Positions 56,104 through 62,676 of a stretch of 64,000 nucleotides of DNA are shown one piece after another. The translations under genes and the position numbers were made by a program. How positions within the stretch are numbered: the first letter of the stretch is position 1; every line of letters starts with the position of its first letter. Below the pieces are notes generated by a model. It saw only the letters and a list, made by a program, of their open reading frames with translations, did no database searches and was not told the origin of the DNA. The stretch lies in contig NZ_JAFKCW010000002.1 of NCBI RefSeq assembly GCF_017254835.1, positions 248,001-312,000 of the forward strand, read 5' to 3'. Source of the stretch: Algoriphagus aestuariicola. Its GTDB lineage: Bacteria > Bacteroidota > Bacteroidia > Cytophagales > Cyclobacteriaceae.

Positions 56104-56538
56104 ATGTACACAGGAATCCAACACCTACACTCGGGAATTGCCTATCTGGCGCTGCTTGCCCTGATTTTGGTTATCATTTACGCCCTGATCGGGTCGCTAT
56201 CCGGCAGGGAATTCACCGAAAAAGATAGAAAGATTGCACTGATTGCTTTTATCCTGTCACATATCCAATTGCTGGTAGGTCTGATTCTTTACTTTATAAG
56301 CCCGCTTGGTTTTTCCCTGTTAAAGGGAGGAGGCGCGATGTCTGACGCTACAGCGAGACTTACTGCCGTGGAGCACCCCTTGATCAACATCGTGGCGATC
56401 GTCCTGATCACGGTAGGCTACAGCAGGGCAAAGAAAATCAGTACCTCCAGGGGAAAATTCCGGAGTATCTACATGATGTACGCGATTGGTTTGGTTCTCA
56501 TCCTAAGCAGAATCCCATGGACAAGCTGGCTCAACTGA
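56104..56538 (+). CDS. Small four-helix membrane protein (cytochrome-b-like annotation)
   Basis: 144 residues with four hydrophobic helices (about 11-31, 46-66, 90-107, 120-140). His residues near helix ends (HLHSG, SHIQLLVG, EHPLIN) could be heme ligands, and in Bacteroidota such proteins are often labelled cytochrome B without experimental proof. Function unknown. It is 67 bp after rlmI and ends at a strong terminator, so it is last in this transcription unit or separate. Confidence 0.78.
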   Translation: MYTGIQHLHSGIAYLALLALILVIIYALIGSLSGREFTEKDRKIALIAFILSHIQLLVGLILYFISPLGFSLLKGGGAMSDATARLTAVEHPLINIVAIVLITVGYSRAKKISTSRGKFRSIYMMYAIGLVLILSRIPWTSWLN

Positions 56539-56559
56539 TCCTTGCAAAACCCACCTTCA

Positions 56560-56588
56560 AATCCGGCCAAAAGCCGGATTTTTTTTAT
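56560..56588 (+). terminator. Intrinsic terminator
   Basis: A perfect 8-bp stem AATCCGGC (56560-56567) / GCCGGATT (56573-56580), 5-nt loop, then a T-run. Confidence 0.9.
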
Positions 56589-56862
56589 TCAGATCATGAA
56601 TTGGAAAGTGCCCAGGTTTATTGCAGACTGAATATCGAAGCAAACATTTGAAACTTTCCTCTCGATGGCCTAGTCGAAATCCGTCGCAAACCAACTGATT
56701 TTCTTTTGTTTACGTCACCGCAGTTCATTTACAAACCAAGGCAAGTCGACGTCTATTAGGCAACAGTTCCGCTATTTTTATTGTGTTTCCAATTGGAAAT
56801 ATATAGATCCCAGATTGGACCTGTAATAATTCTGTCGCACAGCATTCTAGAATACTGAAGAA
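56589..56862. other. Intergenic region with a 14-bp palindrome
   Basis: The only notable structure is the palindrome TTTCCAATTGGAAA at 56786-56799, 64 bp upstream of the small frame at 56863. No gene is seen. Confidence 0.45.
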
Positions 56863-57015
56863 ATGGAAATCTCCGACTTGCTTTTGATTCTGTATATCAT
56901 CCTAGGTATGATATCGTTGCTTGACCTCGCCGTCAGCATCCTGATCAATATCGGTGCACAAGCCGGGAAAGTCCAATTGGCAACGAGAGCTTTCGTGCCT
57001 GTCGATTGCGCATGA
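56863..57015 (+). CDS. Possible 50-residue hydrophobic peptide
   Basis: ATG-initiated frame of 50 codons. Residues 5-30 (DLLLILYIILGMISLLDLAV and following) form one strong membrane helix; the rest is short and polar. It sits alone between two terminators (56560-56588 and 57128-57159). The second of these has no other upstream gene, which supports transcription of this stretch. It could be a small membrane protein, a toxin-like peptide, or an accidental frame in a small RNA. Confidence 0.35.
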   Translation: MEISDLLLILYIILGMISLLDLAVSILINIGAQAGKVQLATRAFVPVDCA

Positions 57016-57127
57016 TGTTAAAAGCAGGCCAATGAGGAAACCACGCCATTTCCAAGTGGTTGAAATAAAATGACAATTCCATCTGGGTAATGAAAGAATA
57101 CATAGATTAGGTTGTGTTATTTTTTTT

Positions 57128-57159
57128 AGCCTGTGCCTGTTTCGGGCACAGGCTTTTTG
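57128..57159 (+). terminator. Orphan intrinsic terminator
   Basis: A perfect 10-bp stem AGCCTGTGCC (57128-57137) / GGCACAGGCT (57145-57154), 7-nt loop, then TTTTT. The preceding annotated gene (56104-56538) already has its own terminator. Confidence 0.88.
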
Positions 57160-57261
57160 TTGCAACAGTTTTGGCCCATCTGCTTCTTTCCCTGATTCCC
57201 AAAGTCAATAGCAGATACGCAAAACTCCATGGGGACTTCTCTTTTTTGCCATTTATCACCA

Positions 57262-57331
57262 TTTGCAACTTTGTTTCAAAATTTTTGGGAATGTCAAAGA
57301 GAGCAATCTATTTTTGCAACCGTGTTTCACA
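57262..57331 (+). promoter_or_regulatory. Two operator-like repeats over the TonB receptor promoter
   Basis: Imperfectly palindromic 19-bp sites TTTGCAACTTTGTTTCAAA (57262-57280) and TTTGCAACCGTGTTTCACA (57313-57331) have the same orientation with centres 51 bp apart, about five helical turns. The second overlaps the -7 box. A related palindrome TGTTGCAACA lies at 57158-57167. The layout suits a Fur/Zur-type repressor, but the regulator is not identified. Confidence 0.55.
57284..57316 (+). promoter_or_regulatory. Promoter of the TonB receptor gene
   Basis: TTTG at 57284-57287 (-33) and TATTTTTG at 57309-57316 (-7), 21 nt apart. The predicted transcript start (about 57320) almost coincides with the GTG codon at 57322. 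Confidence 0.6.
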
Positions 57332-59634
57332 AAGTATCTTCTTTCCTTCTAGGTTTCCTCTTCTTCGCTGGATCTCAATTGGCAATTGCCCAAACCTGTG
57401 ATCTGGTGTTGCGGGGCAAAATATTGCATCTGGAAAACGATGATGCGATCGAAGCCGCATACGTTTGGATTCTCGAAACCAGAACAGGAGCCGTCTCCGA
57501 TCAAAACGGGAATTTTGTCATTCGAGAGCTTTGTCCCGGTACCTATACCGTCACAGTTCAATATCTCGGACACAAGGAAATAAGGCAGACCGTCAACCTG
57601 TCGGGAAACTCAACTGCGCAGACTTTTCGAATGGAAGAAGAATCCCTCGACCTAGGCAGTGTGGAAGTACACGGGCATCGGGAGGCAGTACAGACCACCA
57701 CCGCAATCACCTCACTTTATGGGGATGAAATGCTCCAATCCAGAGGGGAAAGCCTGGGAGAAAGCCTCAAGCGCGTGGCAGGAGTCACTACTTTCTCCAC
57801 CGGAAACACCATATCCAAGCCGGTGATCCACGGCATGCACAGCAATAGGATCATGATCTTGAACAACGGCATAAGGCTCGAAGGCCAGCAATGGGGTGCC
57901 GAACATGCACCGGAGATAGACCCTTTCCTCGCCGATGAAATCACCGTGATCAAAGGTGCGGAGACCGTTCGCTTCGGCCCGGAAGCCATGGGAGGAGTAA
58001 TCTTGGTCAATCCCCCAGCCCTGCCAACCAACAAGGCCAGCCAAACCGACATCCACCTTCTTGGCGCAACCAACGGAGGAATGGGCAACCTATCAGCCTC
58101 CTATCTTGGCGGTTCGGGCAAGATCAAGGGACTGGGATACCGCGTGCAGGGATCTATCAAACGAGCGGGAAATGTAAAATCGCCGGACTATTACCAAGCC
58201 AATACGGGGATGTCGGAATACAACCTATCTGGATCGGCAGGCTATAGCTCGGAAAAGCTCGGAATTGAGGCTTATTACAGCTATTTCAACACCGAGATAG
58301 GGATTTTGAAAGATGCCCATACAGGCAATCTCTCTGATCTGATCGACATCATCGAAAATGGCCGGCCGTTTACCGACGCCGAGTTCTCCTACGCAATCGA
58401 GAATCCCAAGCAAAAGGTCTCCCACCATCTCGCCAAACTCAAATCACACTATCATCTCAATCCAAACTGGAAGCTTAATTTCCAATACGGCTTTCAGCTC
58501 AACAACCGTCAGGAATTCGATAAGAGAAGAGGCGAGCTCAACACCAAACCAAGCTTGGATTTGGAACTGTTCACCAATACCGTGGATTTCTTTCTGGATC
58601 ATAACCTAAAACAAAACTGGAGCGGCTCATTCGGACTGAACATCATCCAACAGGCCAATTCCAATGTTCCTGGAACGGGTGTCACGCCCTTGATCCCCAA
58701 CTATGATCTCTTCAACGGTGGGATCTACGCTATGGAAAAATACCTTAAGGGCCCGTTGGAACTGGAGGCAGGGCTACGCTATGATTTCAGGACAGTCGAT
58801 GCCGCCCGCTACGTGGACGAGGAACTGCAGCAGTCCAATTTGGAATACAAGAATTTCTCCGCTTTTGTTGGCGGACTCTACCAACTCAGTCCCTATTTTG
58901 CTTTTACCAGCAACATTGGGACTGCTTGGAGACCTCCAAATGTCAATGAGCTCTTTAGCCAAGGTCTTCACCACGGCGCTGCTGCCGTGGAGATAGGAGA
59001 CCCAACGATGGTCTCGGAAAAATCAATCAAATGGGTCAACGGACTGGAATATGAAAGTGACCGAGCCGTGGTCGAGCTTACCGCCTACGCGAACCGAATT
59101 AGCAACTACATCTACCTGAATCCCACCGGAGAGACCTACGTTTCCCTCCGAGGCACTTTCAACGTGTACGAATACCTGCAGGCGGATGCCTTCTTCTATG
59201 GCTTTGACCTCTCCGGCAGTTACAACTTCACAGATCGCGCCAGCGCCTACCTCAAGGGCTCTATCATCAGGGCCAAAAATACCGACGAGGACAGCTACTT
59301 TCCCTTCATCCCCTCTGATCGTATGGACTGGGGCGTTTCCTACTCACTTGGAAAAAAAGGAAATTTGGATTCGGACAAAATAACCATCAGCAACGTGCTG
59401 GTGGCAAGTCAAAAGCGTGAGCCCGACTTCGATCTGGCACCGGCCCCTCCCGGGTACGCCTTGTTTAATATTGGCTATCTCAAAAAGATACAACTCGCTA
59501 AAAACCAATTCAATATTGGACTTCAAGTAAACAATCTTTTCAACACAGAGTACAAAGAATACATGAACCGATTCCGATATTTTACCGCAGACATGGGAAG
59601 AAATATCTTACTAAAACTCAATTATCAATTTTAA
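57322..59634 (+). CDS. TonB-dependent outer-membrane receptor
   Basis: About 770 residues. I place the start at GTG 57322: it lies just after the promoter and gives a clean signal peptide (VFHKVSSFLLGFLFF...AIAQ). A longer frame from ATG 57229 would contain the promoter and no signal sequence at its start. Then come a carboxypeptidase-like domain (about 30-105), a plug (KPVIHGMHSNRIMILNNGIR, EITVIKGAETVRFGPEAMGG) and a classic barrel ending RNILLKLNYQF. Not a SusC: it lacks a SusD partner but has a lipoprotein gene 10 bp downstream. The His-rich site VHGHREAV and the operator type suggest a metal or metal-chelate cargo, which is an inference. Confidence 0.9.
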   Translation: MFHKVSSFLLGFLFFAGSQLAIAQTCDLVLRGKILHLENDDAIEAAYVWILETRTGAVSDQNGNFVIRELCPGTYTVTVQYLGHKEIRQTVNLSGNSTAQTFRMEEESLDLGSVEVHGHREAVQTTTAITSLYGDEMLQSRGESLGESLKRVAGVTTFSTGNTISKPVIHGMHSNRIMILNNGIRLEGQQWGAEHAPEIDPFLADEITVIKGAETVRFGPEAMGGVILVNPPALPTNKASQTDIHLLGATNGGMGNLSASYLGGSGKIKGLGYRVQGSIKRAGNVKSPDYYQANTGMSEYNLSGSAGYSSEKLGIEAYYSYFNTEIGILKDAHTGNLSDLIDIIENGRPFTDAEFSYAIENPKQKVSHHLAKLKSHYHLNPNWKLNFQYGFQLNNRQEFDKRRGELNTKPSLDLELFTNTVDFFLDHNLKQNWSGSFGLNIIQQANSNVPGTGVTPLIPNYDLFNGGIYAMEKYLKGPLELEAGLRYDFRTVDAARYVDEELQQSNLEYKNFSAFVGGLYQLSPYFAFTSNIGTAWRPPNVNELFSQGLHHGAAAVEIGDPTMVSEKSIKWVNGLEYESDRAVVELTAYANRISNYIYLNPTGETYVSLRGTFNVYEYLQADAFFYGFDLSGSYNFTDRASAYLKGSIIRAKNTDEDSYFPFIPSDRMDWGVSYSLGKKGNLDSDKITISNVLVASQKREPDFDLAPAPPGYALFNIGYLKKIQLAKNQFNIGLQVNNLFNTEYKEYMNRFRYFTADMGRNILLKLNYQF

Positions 59635-59644
59635 CTGACCAATT

Positions 59645-60244
59645 ATGAAAAACTTCCAAAAATTTCCAATTTACCTTTTTGCAACTCTTGCGATGGGCTT
59701 TGCATCTTGTGAAAGTGAGGATCCAGTTCCTGAAAATGACGGAGAGCTGATCACCGATGTCACGCTGACTCTTCAGGAACTAGACGAAAGTGGAAGCCCT
59801 GTTGGCACTCCTTTTTCCGCAACGGCCAGCGATCCCGAGGGGATAGAGGTAGGCGCAACTCCCACGATCGAAACAGTCACTGTGAAGAAGGGCAAAACCT
59901 ACCGTATGGACATTACCGTGACCAACAGCATTGCCGGTGAGGACATCACCGCCGAAATTCTCGAAGAAGCTGACGAGCACCAGTTTTTTTTCCTCGGTGG
60001 AGCATTCTCAAGCAATATCCTCACCATCGCCTACGACGATCCAAGTGGCGAACTGCTTGGCTTGCGCACGGAGTTGGGAGTATCCTCCTCTCCCGGCACC
60101 AACAATACCCAAATGCAGGTGATTTTGAGGCATGCTTTGAACAAAAGCTATCCTGGCGCCACTAATCCCAACTTCCAGGATTATGCACAAGCGGGCGGTG
60201 AAACAGATTTGGACATCACTTTCCCTGTGGTGATCGAAAATTGA
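59645..60244 (+). CDS. Lipoprotein partner of the TonB receptor
   Basis: 199 residues with lipobox FASC (Cys22) and acidic residues after it (ESEDPVPEND), so probably on the surface or in the periplasm. The mature part is beta-rich; VTVKKGKTYRMDITVTNS and EEADEHQFFFLGG are the most distinctive segments. From memory, similar proteins, often named type 1 periplasmic binding fold proteins, pair with TonB receptors in Bacteroidota. Co-transcribed with the receptor; may capture its ligand. Terminator follows. Confidence 0.82.
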   Translation: MKNFQKFPIYLFATLAMGFASCESEDPVPENDGELITDVTLTLQELDESGSPVGTPFSATASDPEGIEVGATPTIETVTVKKGKTYRMDITVTNSIAGEDITAEILEEADEHQFFFLGGAFSSNILTIAYDDPSGELLGLRTELGVSSSPGTNNTQMQVILRHALNKSYPGATNPNFQDYAQAGGETDLDITFPVVIEN

Positions 60245-60262
60245 TTAAATAAAGCAGAATTG

Positions 60263-60293
60263 AAAAAGGGTAGTCGATGGGCTACCCTTTTTT
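60263..60293. terminator. Bidirectional intrinsic terminator
   Basis: An 11-bp perfect stem AAAAAGGGTAG (60263-60273) / CTACCCTTTTT (60282-60292), 8-nt loop. It serves the TonB receptor-lipoprotein unit and may also stop the convergent DUF3307 transcript. Confidence 0.88.
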
Positions 60294-60427
60294 GGTTTTC
60301 TTTTTTTCGCTTTTCCCGCTCCACATTTCTCCCGAGCATCTTGAATCTTTCTCTCCCACTGCGAGACACAGCACCACCATGCCTTTTGCTTTGCTGCTGC
60401 CGGTGTTGCGGCTCTATTGGATTCTCC

Positions 60428-61147
60428 CTAGAAGTACGAGCTGATCCTCAATACGAGCATCCCTGTGCCTAGGGCAATCCCAAAACTCAGAAGGGTTCCG
60501 ATCAGAATATACTCCGTGAGTTTTCTGTCCTTGGATTCCTTCAAGTCACCAAAGCGAAATACTGACTTGGCCGCAAGTAGAAAACCGATGGCGGCCCAGT
60601 TGCCTGTGACAACGAAGGTGAAGACAAACAGACGCTCCAATATCCCGATATATCGGCCGGCATTGCTGAGCGATTCGCCGCTGCCATCCTCCAAGGCCCT
60701 GGACCAGGTTGAAAGCATGACCTGTACTACAATCCCGCTGACCGCCGTCAGGAAGATCAATGCGGTCGCATAAAGCCAGATCTCGGGGTTTTCTAGCCAG
60801 GCCAAGTAGCCCATGAGAGCTGGGCCAAACCAAATCTGCCATAGGAGCAGTAAGCTGGCAAGGTGCATTCCCTGATCTATCAGAAACCAGCGCGCTTTGC
60901 TATCCGGCTTTTGGGCATATAGCTTGGCCAAATCGATCACCCCGTGTATAAGCGCCACGGCCAAAGCCAAGAACCAATAACCCAAATTCCATAGGACAAG
61001 CCATGCCAATAAACCATGAAGCAAGAGGTGCAGGTAAAGCTTGGAAGATTTGGCTTTTCGCTGTTCCTTGTCGGCTACCCACGACTTGGGCTGCAGGACA
61101 AAATCTCCCAGAAAGTGTGCGCATAGCAGCTTGAGCAAGATGATCAT
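60428..61147 (-). CDS. DUF3307 membrane protein
   Basis: 239 residues with about six hydrophobic helices. The N-terminal LLKLLCAHFLGDFVLQPKSW and the internal LIHGVIDLAKLY carry the conserved His and Asp residues of DUF3307. The C-terminal half has two or three further helices and the segment LAAKSVFRFGDLKE. The family is widespread but without known function. Its start overlaps the stop of the SatD-like gene by 4 bp (ATGA), so the pair forms one translational unit. Confidence 0.88.
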   Translation of the reverse strand: MIILLKLLCAHFLGDFVLQPKSWVADKEQRKAKSSKLYLHLLLHGLLAWLVLWNLGYWFLALAVALIHGVIDLAKLYAQKPDSKARWFLIDQGMHLASLLLLWQIWFGPALMGYLAWLENPEIWLYATALIFLTAVSGIVVQVMLSTWSRALEDGSGESLSNAGRYIGILERLFVFTFVVTGNWAAIGFLLAAKSVFRFGDLKESKDRKLTEYILIGTLLSFGIALGTGMLVLRISSYF

Positions 61148-61788
61148 GGCAGGAGCTCTTTGAGTTTTCGACGAAAGACGCGCTCTATTTTCAGAAGTTC
61201 ATCCCCATGGGCCCTAGTCCATCTCCCGCTGACTCCACTTTGCTTGATTCCCAATCGCTTTCCGATCTCCTCTTGCGTTATACCCGGATTTTGCAAGACA
61301 ATCTCCACCAGTTCGGCCGAAGATACGGTCCAGCGCTCCATGAATGTTTCGGCCAGCTTCAAGTACAGATTGATTTCCTCGTCAAAAGTCTCCCAGTTGC
61401 TTTTCACGGCAATCGTCGTGTTTTCCTTTTTTAGGGTGTCGAATTTTTCCCCCGAATAGATGAAAGCTGAGCCATTGCTTTCCGAAATACGGTTTGCAGA
61501 ATAGCTCTTTTCCCCAATTCCTATTGCCAAGCGCACATCGATCACACCCATCATCTTCTGGGATTCGGGGGATTTGATTTTTTTTATGAGGGCCTTGATT
61601 TCAAAAGCCTTCTGTAAAGCCTCTTCCGGCTTGGATATTTCTACTTGGAAAAAGTCTCCCCACACCAGCTCCCAGGTTTCCGGCGTGCTCCCCCAGCTTG
61701 CAAATAGCTGCTTGAGTGGCTGTAGCCACAGATCCTGGTTCGCGAGCTTTCTGGATGCGGCGATATCTCCCTTGAGGATGGCGATCAT
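61144..61788 (-). CDS. SatD-like protein with C-terminal winged helix-turn-helix
   Basis: 214 residues. The N-terminal domain (1-115) matches the SatD family: ILKGDIAASRKL (Asp8), WELVWGDFFQVEI (Asp45), PEEALQKAFEIKALIKK and DVRLAIGIGE (84-93), then SNGSAFIYSGEKFD. The order of these motifs resembles class III nucleotidyl cyclase (CHD) domains, with two Asp in the metal positions; this comparison is mine and untested. The C-terminal part (about 155-205, VEIVLQNPGITQEEIGKRLG, then IKQSGVSGRWTRA) is a winged HTH, so the protein can bind DNA. Tandem palindromes lie 64-111 bp upstream. Confidence 0.82.
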   Translation of the reverse strand: MIAILKGDIAASRKLANQDLWLQPLKQLFASWGSTPETWELVWGDFFQVEISKPEEALQKAFEIKALIKKIKSPESQKMMGVIDVRLAIGIGEKSYSANRISESNGSAFIYSGEKFDTLKKENTTIAVKSNWETFDEEINLYLKLAETFMERWTVSSAELVEIVLQNPGITQEEIGKRLGIKQSGVSGRWTRAHGDELLKIERVFRRKLKELLP

Positions 61789-61851
61789 GGTAAAGGGAAT
61801 GGTTTCAATACTTTGGTATAGTACATTGTGAATTCTTGAGATAATCTAAAA

Positions 61852-61899
61852 TATTGCATAATAAAGCAATAAAATAAATTATTGCCAAATAACGCAATA
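61852..61899 (-). promoter_or_regulatory. Two tandem TATTGC-N8-GCAATA operators
   Basis: Perfect half-sites TATTGC and GCAATA separated by 8 bp occur at 61852-61871 and again at 61880-61899, 28 bp apart. They are in the upstream region of the SatD-like gene (start 61788) and not near any plus-strand gene. Autoregulation by the HTH of that protein is the simplest idea. Confidence 0.7.
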
Positions 61900-61940
61900 T
61901 TTTTATCTATCGTGACTTGATGCAATAGCTGTACGAAAAC

Positions 61941-61961
61941 AAAAAAACAGCCTTCCGGCTG
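61941..61961 (-). terminator. Intrinsic terminator of the 61990-62502 gene
   Basis: A short 5-bp stem CAGCC / GGCTG (61948-61961), 4-nt loop; the A7 run on the left gives a U-run in the minus transcript. Confidence 0.65.
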
Positions 61962-61989
61962 CCTTAACTGCTTGACCTAGCGACGAAAA

Positions 61990-62502
61990 TCAAAAGCTTT
62001 TGCCACAAACAGCGATTCTCGAAGCATCAAAACCGACCTCCGTGGAGAAATTTGTCCCCACGTTTCCAGCTACCAGAATGACCTCATAGTCTGGGCCTTC
62101 GTTGGCCAAATGGATCTTGACATGCCCATCAAAAGTCTTCATTTGCTCGAAGCTCAGCGTGGTACCATCTGAGAGGTTTTCCAAAACGGTAGTACTTTCC
62201 AGATCTTTGGAAGAGACGGGATTGAGCAAAAAGGCAATCGGCGCATCCGCCTGATCATATCCCCCAAAATGGAGATGGGCTGGAAAATCGTATTCAGTCG
62301 TGGACTTTGCACCTTCCAGTTGGATGTCAAATTCCAATTTGCCATCCCTGAGCTCCTTCACCATCAAAGTGCCGTTGTAGTCAAATTCGCTAGACTTGAA
62401 CAAATCGAATTCCATTTGCTGGCCAGTGTACAGGTCAGGCTCCTGCTCAGTACAAGCTCCCAAACCGGCGGTGACAAAAATGGCAAGGATCAACTTTCTC
62501 AT
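61990..62502 (-). CDS. Lipoprotein of unknown function
   Basis: 170 residues from the ATG at 62500-62502 (a TTG six codons upstream is less likely); lipobox LGAC, Cys17. The central part (YDFPAHLHFGGYDQADAPIAFLLNP and FDGHVKIHLANEGPDYEVILVAGNVG, both partial) recalls CHRD or Cu/Zn-SOD-like beta-sandwiches that have H-x-H and GHV strands. The metal ligands cannot be assigned with certainty. Single gene, divergent from the helicase gene. Confidence 0.75.
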   Translation of the reverse strand: MRKLILAIFVTAGLGACTEQEPDLYTGQQMEFDLFKSSEFDYNGTLMVKELRDGKLEFDIQLEGAKSTTEYDFPAHLHFGGYDQADAPIAFLLNPVSSKDLESTTVLENLSDGTTLSFEQMKTFDGHVKIHLANEGPDYEVILVAGNVGTNFSTEVGFDASRIAVCGKSF

Positions 62503-62676
62503 GGCTGTAGTTTTTTTCAAGTAACGAAATGCTTCCGAATCCTGTTTAATTCCAGGTAAAAATTACCAATTTCAGCCGTAAATCAAGCGGGAAAAGCACA
62601 AATCAAAATCTGAATCAACGGCCTGCCCATACAAAAGCCGTCTGAGGTCTGGACAAAAAAGCTATTGGAGGAAAAA

